Under the pieces are notes generated by a model that saw only the letters and a list, made by a program, of their open reading frames with translations, made no database searches and was not told where the DNA came from. Source: Acidobacteriota bacterium (lineage in GTDB: Bacteria; Acidobacteriota; Thermoanaerobaculia; Multivoradales; J023). Taken from it: 64,000 bases of DNA. The position numbers and the translations under genes are program-made. The stretch covers positions 62,001 to 126,000 of the forward strand of contig JAJCXO010000067.1 in the NCBI GenBank assembly GCA_029263395.1, read 5' to 3'. How positions within the stretch are numbered: position 1 is the stretch's first letter; the number at the start of each line of letters is the position of its first letter. Positions 1 through 8,895 of the stretch are shown here, in pieces.

Positions 1-235
1 GCTGCGCATCCGCGGCGGCCAACTCGTGTTGAGCCGCGGCGAGCTGCCGTGCCAGGCCCGTCGGCGAGCTCAGCGTGACCAAAACTTGTTGGACGCGGCG
101 TCCCCGCTCCCCCGCCAGCTCACGTCCGAGTACCCTCGACACTTGCTGGACCTCTCGCCGTCGCGCCGCCACCGTCTTCAATGGGGCCACCCTTTTCAAC
201 TGCTGCGTACTTGAACTTTTTGCTCGAGATGCCAT
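1..235 (-). CDS. Hypothetical protein, N-terminal part, cut by window edge
   Basis: On the minus strand an ATG at 235-233 is preceded by AGGAG about 6 bases upstream, and the frame stays open to the window edge (78 codons). The visible protein begins MASRAKSSSTQQLKRVAPLK and continues as a basic, Arg/Gln/Ala-rich, probably helical segment (RRREVQQVSRVL, then AARQLAAAQHELAAADAQ-like). There is no signal peptide or membrane segment. I do not recognise the family; a basic helical start of this kind is seen in small nucleic-acid-binding or coiled-coil proteins, but that is only an impression. The promoter region (236-825) carries repeated ATTCG...CGAAT palindromes. Confidence 0.6.
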   Translation of the reverse strand, partial: MASRAKSSSTQQLKRVAPLKTVAARRREVQQVSRVLGRELAGERGRRVQQVLVTLSSPTGLARQLAAAQHELAAADAQ

Positions 236-408
236 GTTCGTCTCCTTCAGAAAGTGAGGTTCCGTTCCGCTCGGTCAACACAGCAACATCGTAAAAGCCA
301 GATCAAACGAGTTCCAACACCCCCTTAATTTCGTGGAATCACTCCTTTGGAAAGATAACTTGCCTACACAAAGACTCCAGATCCCGCAATCACCCAGATC
401 ACCCCGCA

Positions 409-494
409 ATTCGCCCAAATCGGTCGAATCCGGCCATATTCTCGGATAAAAGAAATTTCCGATTTTTCCAAGATTCGTCCAAATCGGGAGAATC
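409..494. promoter_or_regulatory. Pair of operator-like palindromes upstream of the truncated gene
   Basis: Two related imperfect palindromes share the core ATTCG(C/T)CCAAATCGG. One is ATTCG at 409-413 with CGAAT at 425-429. The other is GATTC at 472-476 with GAATC at 490-494. They lie 175-260 bp upstream of the minus-strand gene ending at 235. A 13/15 match to the same core (ATTCGCCCGAATTGG) sits inside the divergent promoter at 2301-2332. The rest of 236-825 shows no convincing gene apart from the tiny ORF at 661-777. Confidence 0.35.
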
Positions 495-660
495 AGACTG
501 TGTTTTGGGCAAAAATCCCAGTCCGCAGAGCCCACCCAGCCAGGCCGACAGCCCAGCCAGTGGATTGCTTCACCCCTCGGATTAGTCGCTAACGTCGATC
601 CAGGCGACGGGCGTCGAGGGTATTGGTGCCCATCCACGACCCGTCATGGAGGAGCAGGCG

Positions 661-777
661 ATGTCCCTTTTCGACGGCTCAGCGAGTGCTAGATCTCAGG
701 CGCGCTCAACTCGAGGGCCGCGCATGGCACACTTCGGAATCTTCCAGGCTGGGCCTATGATCGAGCCAAGTGGCTAA
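661..777 (+). CDS. Possible 38-residue small ORF with a strong ribosome binding site
   Basis: ATG at 661 follows GGAGGAG (648-654) with 6-base spacing, an unusually good Shine-Dalgarno sequence for a region otherwise without genes. It begins MSLFDGSASARSQARSTRG and ends at TAA 775-777. An in-frame ATG at 646 would add five residues but overlaps the Shine-Dalgarno. It is polar, with no signal peptide or recognised domain, and it converges on the HTH-TPR gene. The Shine-Dalgarno could be chance; composition gives no independent support. Confidence 0.25.
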   Translation: MSLFDGSASARSQARSTRGPRMAHFGIFQAGPMIEPSG

Positions 778-825
778 GGTCTGCGACCACCACAAGCCGG
801 AGCAGCCGCCGGGTCGCTCGAACAC

Positions 826-2262
826 TCACTCGACTTGGAGTTTGGCGTGGTTCGGGTTCGGTACACTCTTGGCCAAGCTCGCCGCAACGTGATCCAGCAG
901 CTCTTCGTTGACCTCACCGCTGAGGCCACCTTCGACCAGCTGGAGCAAAGCCCCTTCCGCCAGCTTGTTGCCCTTGAACTGCTTGATCAGCGAAGCCATC
1001 TGCTTGGCTAAGCTGATCGCCGCCGGCCGTTTACCCTGCGCCAGCAACGAACGCATCAGATCGAGGCTCACCAGCACCACATCTAGCGGATCATCACAGG
1101 TGGTGAATAGCCGCAGGGCCTCCAACAGGTGCGGCTCTGCTTCTGCATACTCCCGCCGATCCACCGCCAGCATGCCTTGCAGCCAGAACAACTTGCCGAG
1201 CACAGCTCCGCCTTGTTGACCGGCAGAAGCGACCGCATCCTGTAGGTATGCCTCTGCCTTATTGAGCTGGCCTAGGTGACGCGAAGCCACCGCGATGCCG
1301 TGGTATGCAGCCAGCCGCCATCGACACATGCCCTCGTCGGTGAGCGGCAGGGTGTCCAAGGCTCGCTCGAAAACCAGCTGCGCCCGCCGATAGCTCCCTT
1401 TCTGAACGAACATATTGCCGCGGTCCACTAGCACCTTGCTGACATCGTGCTCCAGTGCGAGATCCGAATAGATGATCTGCGCCTTCTGCAGCAGTTCGAG
1501 CGCCAGGTCATATTCGCAGTGGTCCTGCAGGACATAAGCCCCCCGCAAAAGCAAAGCCGCCCGCGACGCCTCCAGCTCATGCCGCCGAGCCAGCTCCAAC
1601 CCGAGCCCAATCGCCCGCGCCGCTGGCGTAAACTCACCCAGCAACCGTTTCGCCGAGGCGTACACCCCCAAAGCCAAACATTGCAGCTCGAGCCGTTCGC
1701 GCTGATCCGCCACCACCAGCTCCACAATCTCAGTCGCCACCGCCTCCGCGATCCACGCCGCCGTTTTCGGCCGCTCATACCGCAGCCGATCCAGATAGGC
1801 CAGGTATTGCTGCATGAACTCGAGCGTCTGGTACTTCTGCGTACAGCGCAACCGCTTGCGTTGATCCGAGCGCGACGACCGGGTGAGATCCTCCAACCGC
1901 GCTTTGCGCGGCGGCACCTTCGATCCGATCAACGGTGTGCTGTGCTCCAACTTCCAGGTAGCCTTCGCCAGCGCCTCGAGTGCCGGCTGCTCCGCCGCCT
2001 GGCGCTCGATCGCCCGCAGACACCCCACCGGATCCGTTCGCGCATCGAACACCCGCCCGAAAAACACCCCCGCCGGAATCTCCAGCCCCTCCACCAGTTG
2101 CAGCAACTTCAGGAGCGAGACATTCCATCCCGTCTTGCGCAACTTCGCTACATACCCTCGGCTCCAGCCCTGTCGCTGCTCCACCCCACTCGACACCCGA
2201 CCCGGCGGGCACTCCCGCTCCAACACCCGAACCAACTGCGCCATCGCATCCTCTGGTTTCAT
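826..2262 (-). CDS. HTH-domain regulator with C-terminal TPR array
   Basis: 478 residues. Residues ~1-75 look like a divergent XRE-type helix-turn-helix (VSSGVEQRQGWSRGYVAKLR, then a leucine-rich helix). Residues ~150-470 are predicted TPR-like helical repeats, with pairs such as YDLALELLQKAQIIYSDLAL, GSYRRAQLVFERALDTLP and REYAEAEPHLLEALRLFTT. HTH-plus-TPR proteins are usually cytosolic transcriptional regulators whose TPR region senses a peptide or protein partner. The gene is divergent from the unknown protein at 2406-3020. The shared 143-bp region contains a nested palindrome, so mutual or autoregulation is plausible. The ATG at 2262 has only a weak ribosome binding site. A long antisense ORF opposite it is a composition shadow. 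Confidence 0.7.
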   Translation of the reverse strand: MKPEDAMAQLVRVLERECPPGRVSSGVEQRQGWSRGYVAKLRKTGWNVSLLKLLQLVEGLEIPAGVFFGRVFDARTDPVGCLRAIERQAAEQPALEALAKATWKLEHSTPLIGSKVPPRKARLEDLTRSSRSDQRKRLRCTQKYQTLEFMQQYLAYLDRLRYERPKTAAWIAEAVATEIVELVVADQRERLELQCLALGVYASAKRLLGEFTPAARAIGLGLELARRHELEASRAALLLRGAYVLQDHCEYDLALELLQKAQIIYSDLALEHDVSKVLVDRGNMFVQKGSYRRAQLVFERALDTLPLTDEGMCRWRLAAYHGIAVASRHLGQLNKAEAYLQDAVASAGQQGGAVLGKLFWLQGMLAVDRREYAEAEPHLLEALRLFTTCDDPLDVVLVSLDLMRSLLAQGKRPAAISLAKQMASLIKQFKGNKLAEGALLQLVEGGLSGEVNEELLDHVAASLAKSVPNPNHAKLQVE

Positions 2263-2300
2263 GATCCAGGCACATTACCAGACCGAATCGTTTGCACCAA

Positions 2301-2332
2301 ATGATGCCTCCATTCGCCCGAATTGGCATCAT
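2301..2332. promoter_or_regulatory. Nested palindrome in the divergent promoter region
   Basis: Outer arms ATGATGCC (2301-2308) and GGCATCAT (2325-2332) are perfect 8-bp inverted repeats. Inside lies ATTCG-CC-CGAAT (2312-2323), nearly concentric with them. The site lies 38 bp upstream of the HTH-TPR start and about 75 bp upstream of the divergent gene's start. It is a good operator candidate, and its inner core resembles the repeats at 409-494. Confidence 0.45.
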
Positions 2333-2405
2333 TCAGGTCTTTATTCCCGATTTCATTGATTCGATCGTGTCAAGGATGCACACTGCCGCCGGAGGAAATC
2401 GCACA

Positions 2406-3020
2406 ATGAACAGAGACATCGGCGCAGACCAACTCGCCAAAAACCAGCCAGACCCATCCCAACCAGAGGTCCGTCAGCCAGGCGGCTCCCAACCAGACGT
2501 CCGTCAGCCAGACCTAGAACTCAAACCCCTACAAGACGCCCTCAACCAAGCCGAAGCCGCCGCCCAAGCCTGCGGCCGCAACCTCCAGCTCCAAGTCACC
2601 CCCGCCGGCGACCTCGAGCTCGTGCGTCGACCCAGCACCCAAGGCTCGGCGACATCACCCACACCCATAGCCCGTCTCGCCGGCTGCGATCCACTCCTAT
2701 GGCGCGCCGGCCACACCGGCCCCGCCGTCACCCTCGGCCCACCCTACACCGAACCCGAGCCACGCTGCGTCGTGAGCGGCACCGTCATCGTCGACCGCGC
2801 CCCCGTCGAGTTGTATTACCAAGGCCAGCCGATCAGCGCCGAACGTGCTTTGGCCCTGGCACCCCTGCTCGTGCTGGTGCGCCACGCGGTGGCTGCGGCG
2901 GGCTCCGTCGTCGAGGAATTGGGCGGATGGTCGAGCGTCGAAAATGGGGAGTTGCGGGGGGTTTTGATGGATCGTGGGGTAAGGGAGATGGTCGGGCGTT
3001 GGGTTGGGTTTGGGGGGTAG
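2406..3020 (+). CDS. Hypothetical protein with proline/glutamine-rich N-terminus
   Basis: I chose ATG 2406 because GGAGG at 2391-2395 sits 10 bases upstream; the frame is open back to 2292, but those upstream starts lack a ribosome binding site. 204 residues. A 30-nt direct repeat (2461 and 2491) encodes QPEVRQPGGS/QPDVRQPDLE. A short helical segment follows (LQDALNQAEAAAQACGRNLQLQV), then a compact C-terminal region with SGTVIVDRAPVELYYQGQPI and a helical ALALAPLLVLVRHAVAAAG. There is no signal peptide. Family not recognised. It is divergent from the HTH-TPR regulator and may be its target. Confidence 0.6.
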   Translation: MNRDIGADQLAKNQPDPSQPEVRQPGGSQPDVRQPDLELKPLQDALNQAEAAAQACGRNLQLQVTPAGDLELVRRPSTQGSATSPTPIARLAGCDPLLWRAGHTGPAVTLGPPYTEPEPRCVVSGTVIVDRAPVELYYQGQPISAERALALAPLLVLVRHAVAAAGSVVEELGGWSSVENGELRGVLMDRGVREMVGRWVGFGG

Positions 3021-3071
3021 AGTTGCGTTGAATGGCTAAACTAGAGATACAATAGTTAGGTTCACGATTCG

Positions 3072-4229
3072 ATGGGAGGATTCATATTGTCGCCAGACCA
3101 GGAAGATTTTTTAAGAGGGATCGAGCTCCTCCGCGGCTCTCCCCAAACCTTCCGTGAGCGTCTGGCCGACGAGCTACAAGTGGTCAAGGTTTCCCAAGGT
3201 GATGAGGTCTTCGCCGACGAGGCGCCCGGAGATGCAATCTACTTCATCTCCGCGGGCTCGATCGAGATCAAAAAGCGTGGCCGGACCCTATTCACCCGCC
3301 ATCGCGGTGAATGTGTCGGCGAAATGGCCCTGCTCGAAGACGCGCCACGCAGCGCCGCAGCGGTTGCCGAAACCGACGCTGTGCTGCTCCGGTGGTCCAA
3401 GGAAGACTTCCTATCGACCCTAGGCTCCAACGGTGAGTTTACCTACCAGCTCTGCCGTACCCTAAGCACACGACTACGTGAAGACATTCTCAGCGTCACC
3501 CTGATCCAACAAGAGCGCCATCGTGCGGCTCAGCTGCAGAAAGCGATGCTGCCGGAACCGACCCTGGTCAACGACCTTGTGGACCTCTCGGTGTACTGCC
3601 TGCAAGCCGATGACGTCGGCGGCGACTACTTCGACTACCTGCCGGTGGGCAAGACCCGTCTCGGACTAATTCTGGCGGACGCCCAGGGGCACGGTTTCTC
3701 GGCAGCCCTGCTGGTGGCGATCCTAAAAACCCGTCTCAACGGCATTACCGAACGCGAGCCCGCCGCCGTCATCGAGGCGATGAATCGAGCGATCCTCGAG
3801 AATTTGACCGAAGTCATCACCGCCACGTGTTGTTACGTGCTTCTCGACTCCAAACGTCATGAGTTGCACTTCGCTGGCGCAGGCCACATCACTCAATACT
3901 TGCTGCGAGCTGACGGCCGGACGCTCGAAGAACTGAAGTCGCAAAACTTTGTCCTCGGAGCCCTAGGCCCCATGGAGTACGTCGCCTCCTCCGAAATCCA
4001 CAGCTGGGCTCCGGGCGACCTACTCGTCTTGGCGACCGACGGTGTCACCGAAGCCACCAACTCAGCCAAAGACGAATTTGGAGCCGAACGCTTGAAGCAG
4101 GCGATCCTGCGGCATGGACAAAAGGAGCCACGTGAGATTCGCCGCGCCGTGGTCGCGGAGTTGAAACAGTTCACCGAGGATGAACCCTACGCCGACGACG
4201 TCACGCTGGTGGTGGCTCGTCTGCTCTAG
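3072..4229 (+). CDS. Cyclic-nucleotide-binding SpoIIE/PP2C-type phosphatase
   Basis: 385 residues. Residues ~26-135 form a cyclic-nucleotide-binding domain with a phosphate-binding cassette (GECVGEMALLEDAPRSAA) that keeps the Glu and Arg normally contacting the cyclic nucleotide. Residues ~150-385 form a PP2C-like SpoIIE/RsbU phosphatase with metal-binding motifs DDVGGDYFDY (~181-189), DAQGHG (~203), ATDGVTEA and ADDVTLV. Such proteins dephosphorylate Ser/Thr-phosphorylated anti-sigma-factor antagonists in partner-switching pathways. ATG 3072 lacks a Shine-Dalgarno, whereas GGGAGGA at 3074-3080 is well placed for an in-frame TTG at 3087 (protein starting SPDQEDF), so translation probably starts there. 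No anti-sigma partner is adjacent. The nearest candidate source of the nucleotide is the cyclase gene at 11596. Confidence 0.88.
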   Translation: MGGFILSPDQEDFLRGIELLRGSPQTFRERLADELQVVKVSQGDEVFADEAPGDAIYFISAGSIEIKKRGRTLFTRHRGECVGEMALLEDAPRSAAAVAETDAVLLRWSKEDFLSTLGSNGEFTYQLCRTLSTRLREDILSVTLIQQERHRAAQLQKAMLPEPTLVNDLVDLSVYCLQADDVGGDYFDYLPVGKTRLGLILADAQGHGFSAALLVAILKTRLNGITEREPAAVIEAMNRAILENLTEVITATCCYVLLDSKRHELHFAGAGHITQYLLRADGRTLEELKSQNFVLGALGPMEYVASSEIHSWAPGDLLVLATDGVTEATNSAKDEFGAERLKQAILRHGQKEPREIRRAVVAELKQFTEDEPYADDVTLVVARLL

Positions 4230-4661
4230 CGTAGGCCAACATTTGCGGCGAGGTCCAGTAGCGCAGTGGATGTCAAGCCGGCTGCAGACGGGGACCAGCG
4301 GAGAGTTTGTTCCCACGAATTGACATAGGTATAGTAGGATAGCTAAAGTTAGATATTCTCCGTTAGATTGCTGCTTGAGTCTTGGGCAGACCGCATCCGT
4401 CCGGGGCGCTCGTTCGCGAGAACGAGCTTCGGAGAGGTAGGCGGGTGGGTGCGGCATAGGACAATCGTGAGGTTCTTTCGATAGGGACCGCTTGCCAGTT
4501 GTTGCCTGTCGTTATAGTTGCATTCGCTTCCGGTTTGCTTTCCTAAACTGAAAGGTATAACATAAAGGGGTAATTGCTTTGCTATTTTCGGCGACGAGAT
4601 ATTATAGGCCGAATAAATGTTTTTCTTCTTTTAATATGAATTTAATCGAACGAGGGGGAGT
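4230..4661 (+). promoter_or_regulatory. Intergenic leader upstream of the ATPase/kinase operon, with GNRA-capped hairpin
   Basis: 432 bp without a gene. A perfect 8-bp stem (GCTCGTTC 4408-4415, GAACGAGC 4420-4427) is closed by the tetraloop GCGA. It could be a terminator for the phosphatase gene (no T-run follows) or part of a structured leader. A promoter candidate is TTGACA (4320-4325) with TAAAGT (4344-4349), 18-bp spacer. About 4550-4650 is markedly AT-rich, with a weaker TTGCTA...TATTAT pair at 4579-4605. The downstream ATG is preceded by a strong GAGGGGGAG. Confidence 0.35.
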
Positions 4662-6335
4662 ATGGCCCTGACCGAACCTCGGCCACGTGTCGAGCAGCCC
4701 ACAATCCCTCCTGAGAGCCAAGGCGTTTCGCAGGCCGGCAACGGGCACCGGCCGCAGACCGGCAAAAGGCATCGGCCGCAGACCGAACAAGAAATCCTCA
4801 GGGTTTTATGGGCTAACCCGGATCACCTCGTCCGCGGGGACATTCTCAAACGGCTGCCCCAAGAGCATCGACCTAGCCCCGGCAGAGTCGGCCAGATCCT
4901 TTCTGTCCTCCATCTCGAAGGACTTCTCGATCGAGTCCTGGGGAAATCTCAAGGCAGCAGCTCTGCCAGCTACTACACCCTCTCCGACCAGGGCAGGCTT
5001 GTTTGTCAGGAGCTGGGATTCGCCCAGAAACTGAGCTTCGCAGTCGCCCCGGAAGTCCTTACGGCGATGCTCAGTCCAATGCGTTTGACAGCAGCAGTCA
5101 AACGGTCGGGACAGATCGTGGCGCTGTGGGGCACGAGCGGTGGATTAGGGCGCACAACACTGGCCGCACATCTAGCAGCCGGCCTGTCCCGAGAGGTCGG
5201 CGACAACAAACCCGTCCTGGTCGCCGACTTGGATTTTGGGGCGCCGCAGCTCGATGCCTTCTTTGCGCCCAAGGGACCTCTGCGGTGCAGCGGGCTCGCT
5301 GGACTCTTTATGGCCTACCTAAGGCAGGCGCCGCGAAAGCGGGAAGTTTTCCTGCTGCGCGCTCTGAGTGATGTGCGCTATGTGGTCAAGCCAGCGGAGT
5401 TTCCCAATCTGATCTTTCTGCCCAGCGGCCTCGGCACCAACCACCCTGCACTGTCGCCTCATGAGCGAGACGAGGCGCTGACGCTGCTGCGACAAGAAGC
5501 CAAGAAGTCCGCGCACCCTCCCGTCGACGCTGGACAAGCTGCCAAGCCGGGATTCTTCGCGGCCCTCCGTGAAGCGATGGCAGCCCGCTTCGAGCGCGTG
5601 CTGATCGACACGCAGCATGGGCACAGCCTTGGGGCTTGGATCGCAACTCAGGGGCTCGCGGATGAGCTTGTGCTCTGTCTCAACGAGACCAGCACCTCCG
5701 CCTCGACGATCGACGGTATCCGCACCATGTTGGCAAAATTTCTAGAGCATTCGCAATGCCCAGACCGGACCGGAGCAGTCAAGTTCTTGTTCCGGCTGGC
5801 CGCACCGACGACCCTGCACGATCTCGACGGCTGGATCGATCAGCATCTGTTGCGGCAACCGGAGGGCTCGACGTCAGAGTCGACGTATGGCACAGAGCAG
5901 TTGGTCTACAGCGCCAGACTGGCTGAAAATCAGTATGACTGGCAGTACATCCCGTTCTACCAACATCTGATCACCAAGCTCCGCTCCGGTACTTCCGAGA
6001 GAACCTGTGATGCGGTCTGCCCTGCCGAACTGCAAGCCTTGAAGATCGTGCTCGGTTCGGAAAACGACCGTATCAGTTCGGAAGACCACCGCAATCGACG
6101 CTCGATGGCTGCTGGCCTACTCGAAACCACACCGATCGAAGAGCTCGTGTATTGGATCCGCTGGGCGAAGGGTCGGGAGTTGCTACCCAAGCACACCGAC
6201 ACCTCCGGCGCACGATTGTTGCGCTCCGTCCTACAAGGCCACGCCATCGCGCTTTACAAGGAAATTCTAGGGCCGCAAGCCAACTGGTCTACTGAGGAGG
6301 AGGCGGAGCCTGGCAAAACTGTCCTCCCGGCATGA
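4662..6335 (+). CDS. Winged-helix fused to ParA/MinD-like NTPase with lysine-less P-loop
   Basis: 557 residues; ATG 4662 has a strong GAGGGGGAG ribosome binding site. Residues ~42-118 look like a winged helix (EQEILRVLWANPDHLVRGDI, ending YYTLSDQGRLVCQELG). From ~150 a SIMIBI-class ParA/MinD-like fold follows: IVALWGTSGGLGRTTLAAHLA (P-loop 157-166), VLVADLDFGAPQLDAFF (switch region, Asp 189/191) and VLIDTQHGHSLGAW (Walker B, ~311-320). The deviant Walker A lysines of KGGxGK(T/S) are both replaced (Ser159, Arg164), so hydrolysis may be lost or altered. I recall a PGAP family name for KGGVGR-type variant ATPases; membership is unverified. First gene of an operon with a histidine kinase (28-bp gap) and receiver protein. 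Likely a DNA-binding, nucleotide-gated output or scaffold. Confidence 0.75.
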   Translation: MALTEPRPRVEQPTIPPESQGVSQAGNGHRPQTGKRHRPQTEQEILRVLWANPDHLVRGDILKRLPQEHRPSPGRVGQILSVLHLEGLLDRVLGKSQGSSSASYYTLSDQGRLVCQELGFAQKLSFAVAPEVLTAMLSPMRLTAAVKRSGQIVALWGTSGGLGRTTLAAHLAAGLSREVGDNKPVLVADLDFGAPQLDAFFAPKGPLRCSGLAGLFMAYLRQAPRKREVFLLRALSDVRYVVKPAEFPNLIFLPSGLGTNHPALSPHERDEALTLLRQEAKKSAHPPVDAGQAAKPGFFAALREAMAARFERVLIDTQHGHSLGAWIATQGLADELVLCLNETSTSASTIDGIRTMLAKFLEHSQCPDRTGAVKFLFRLAAPTTLHDLDGWIDQHLLRQPEGSTSESTYGTEQLVYSARLAENQYDWQYIPFYQHLITKLRSGTSERTCDAVCPAELQALKIVLGSENDRISSEDHRNRRSMAAGLLETTPIEELVYWIRWAKGRELLPKHTDTSGARLLRSVLQGHAIALYKEILGPQANWSTEEEAEPGKTVLPA

Positions 6336-6363
6336 GCGCCGGATTCGATCGGCGGCTACTGAT

Positions 6364-8895
6364 TTGACGCGGGAGATCGCTCGCCGTTGTCTTTCCGCTG
6401 ATACAAGTCCAACGCTCGATCATCTGCCAGCTGTAGTGCGCAGTGTCGAGGAGGTCACCGGCGCGCTGATCGCGGTAAACGATGAACGGGGCATTCCGTT
6501 ACGGTACAGAGAGTCGGGGCTCGTGGTCGGCGGGCCGATGCCGTTGGACGTTTTGGCTGGAATACGCTCCACGATCGAAAACCGTACTCAATGGTCACGC
6601 CTAGACCCCATCGGTGAGATCGCTTCGCCGGAGCAGGTCTGGGGCCGCACCTTTCACGGCCACCAGCAACCGCGCGGCTTACTCCTCGTGCGAACGACGG
6701 ATTCGGCCACAGTTCCGGTCGTCACCGGCTGCCTAGACCTCACTATCGAACATCTCGAGTGGGCGTTGACCCGCGTGCTGACCTTGGACGAGACGCGTCT
6801 GGTTGACCAGCTACGCCGGTTGGAGGGAGAGCAAGTCAATAGCTCCAAGCAACTCGACGTGGCAAAGGTTGCCATGGGGATCCAAGAAATCTTCGACGCC
6901 CACGCGGTAACGATTCTGGTCGATGAGCAGGACCAACTCTATCTGTCAGCAACAACGGACAAAGACCTTGCGGAAACCGACGTGTCTTACCAGCCTGGGA
7001 TCGGATTCAGTGGGCTGGTATTCAAAACCGATGACCCCATCCGTCTCTACAACGCACGCGACCAGGACGAGATCTCAGAACGGTTCGGAGCCAGCCTCAA
7101 CCGCGGCAAAGTATCGAGCCACCCAGAGTCCCTGGCCGCCAGCGGCGACCCTTTTCGATTCTTGGCCGTGCCGATGCGCTTCAGCGGTCGCCCCCAGGGC
7201 GTGATCCGACTGCTGCGCACCCAGCAACAATCGCCCTTCACCCTCGCGGAGCAAGAGGCCCTGCAACACTCGGCTAATCTACTCGCCGCAATGTTGTTCT
7301 TTTCCTGGCGTAACCATCTAGGTACCGCGCTCGAAGAAACCGAAACCGAAGCGGTATGCATTACCCGCAGCGAACCAGGCACGGTCTATAGCGTACCACG
7401 AGTTGTCTACGCGGCAACCGGCGCCAAAACACTCTTCGGACGCGATGTCGTCGGCCTGGACGCAAGAGAATTATACCCGGACGGTGAATACGATCGTGTC
7501 CGGAAACTGCTCGAGCAAAGCATCGCACGCGGTGAAATGCATGTCGGGCCAATCAAGTCCCAGGCAACACGCATGAAAGACGGCGTGGAAGCGATCCGAT
7601 GGATCGAAATCTCCTATCGCCTGGTAACCAGCCCGTTCGTCAAGCCCGCGACGCACTACACCATTGCAGTGATTCGTGACACAACGAGCGAGCAGATGAC
7701 TGCTTTGCGCGACCGCCTCTCTGCAATCGAGCACGAGCGCTTGACCGCCTTGCTCGACCAAAAAGGACTGGCCTACTTTGCTGCCGACAAGGACGGGCTG
7801 ACAGTGGCCACCAGTCCGACCGAAGAACGCCTGACCGGCTACTCGAGTCAAGACATCCTCGGCAAGCACCGCAAGCTGCTTTTCGACGAGCCCTCGGACC
7901 AAGAAGAGTTCAAACAGGAAATGAGGAACCAACGCGGCAAGCTTCTCCACGCCGTCAAACGCCTCAAAAAGAAGAACGGCGACAGTTTCGTCGCCCAAGG
8001 CGCAGCTCATGTGCTGTTCGATGACAAAGGACGCGAGATCGGCTACGAAGGACTCTACGAAGACGTGACCGATCGCCTGCGCCTGCAAGGGTACTTAGAC
8101 CTCGACACCAAGCAGCTGATCAAGGAGCAGGACCTCTACGAACGACTGCGCGAAAACGCCCACTTCCAGTTGTTGTTCATGAACAGCTTTGCTCATCAGG
8201 TGCGTTCACCCCTCGGCGCTCTGATTGCCCACTTGGTCAATTTCAGAGACGGAGTCATTGATGCCACGCAGCTCAAGCAGGAACTCAAGTACATCATCGG
8301 ACAAGCCCGGGTCTGTGCCCGGCAGGTAGAAAACCTCACCTACATGGACCAGATTCTGCGCGGCGACAGCTTCCAGTTCGACCGCATCAAACTGGCAGAA
8401 TTGGCCATTCAGACCAAGCTCGACTTTGATCACCTCTCCGCCGAGAAGAAATTGAGGATCGAAGTCGACGGCGGAAGTATCGACCAACATCTCAGGGTCC
8501 GCGGTCATCGTGAACTCTTGCGGCAGGTCTTTGTCAACCTGATCGACAACGGGATCAAGTACTCCTTGCCGCACAGCCGAATTCGCGTCAAAGGCTGCCC
8601 AGGCCCGCAGAGCTATCTTCAGGTCACCAGCCGAGGCCTCCCAATCCCGCGCAATGATCGAGAGCGGATCTTCGAGCGCGGCTTTCGCCAGCCCGAGGCC
8701 AAGTCTGCGATCCCCGATGGCACGGGTCTGGGATTGTGGCTTGTTCGGAAAATTGTGGCGGCACACGGCGCAACCATCCGCTGCACCGAGATTCATGAGT
8801 ACGAGAAGAATCGGACCGCGTTTCAGATCTTCTTCGAGCACCCGAACCTCGCTCGCAGCCTCGATCGTCGCATCTCCTGGCGGAGCGTGGCATGA
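6364..8895 (+). CDS. GAF/PAS sensor histidine kinase
   Basis: 843 residues from TTG 6364, the only plausible start I found just after the preceding gene; the ribosome binding site is weak. There are no membrane segments, so it is cytosolic. Residues ~165-320 look like a GAF domain (FDAHAVTILVDEQDQLYLSA, GIGFSGLVFKTDDPIRLYNA). Residues ~330-445 may be a first PAS, and ~455-585 is a clear PAS/PAC (GLAYFAADKDGLTVATSPTE, GYEGLYEDVTDR). The HisKA phosphoacceptor is His ~611 in FAHQVRSPLGAL. HATPase boxes are NLIDNGIKYS (N) and GTGLGLWLVRKIV (G). It should autophosphorylate and transfer to the receiver encoded by the next gene, which overlaps it by 4 bp (ATGA). Confidence 0.88.
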   Translation: MTREIARRCLSADTSPTLDHLPAVVRSVEEVTGALIAVNDERGIPLRYRESGLVVGGPMPLDVLAGIRSTIENRTQWSRLDPIGEIASPEQVWGRTFHGHQQPRGLLLVRTTDSATVPVVTGCLDLTIEHLEWALTRVLTLDETRLVDQLRRLEGEQVNSSKQLDVAKVAMGIQEIFDAHAVTILVDEQDQLYLSATTDKDLAETDVSYQPGIGFSGLVFKTDDPIRLYNARDQDEISERFGASLNRGKVSSHPESLAASGDPFRFLAVPMRFSGRPQGVIRLLRTQQQSPFTLAEQEALQHSANLLAAMLFFSWRNHLGTALEETETEAVCITRSEPGTVYSVPRVVYAATGAKTLFGRDVVGLDARELYPDGEYDRVRKLLEQSIARGEMHVGPIKSQATRMKDGVEAIRWIEISYRLVTSPFVKPATHYTIAVIRDTTSEQMTALRDRLSAIEHERLTALLDQKGLAYFAADKDGLTVATSPTEERLTGYSSQDILGKHRKLLFDEPSDQEEFKQEMRNQRGKLLHAVKRLKKKNGDSFVAQGAAHVLFDDKGREIGYEGLYEDVTDRLRLQGYLDLDTKQLIKEQDLYERLRENAHFQLLFMNSFAHQVRSPLGALIAHLVNFRDGVIDATQLKQELKYIIGQARVCARQVENLTYMDQILRGDSFQFDRIKLAELAIQTKLDFDHLSAEKKLRIEVDGGSIDQHLRVRGHRELLRQVFVNLIDNGIKYSLPHSRIRVKGCPGPQSYLQVTSRGLPIPRNDRERIFERGFRQPEAKSAIPDGTGLGLWLVRKIVAAHGATIRCTEIHEYEKNRTAFQIFFEHPNLARSLDRRISWRSVA

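Noticed and set aside
418..432. tRNA T-arm-like GGTCGAATCC
   Set aside because: No acceptor, D or anticodon stems could be folded around it.
275..637. 120-codon minus-strand ORF upstream of the truncated gene
   Set aside because: No ribosome binding site, no domain, Trp/Cys-rich odd composition, and it overlaps the palindromic repeats.
1447..2304. 285-codon antisense ORF opposite the HTH-TPR gene
   Set aside because: Proline/arginine/glutamine-rich shadow of a GC-rich gene; no start signal or domain.
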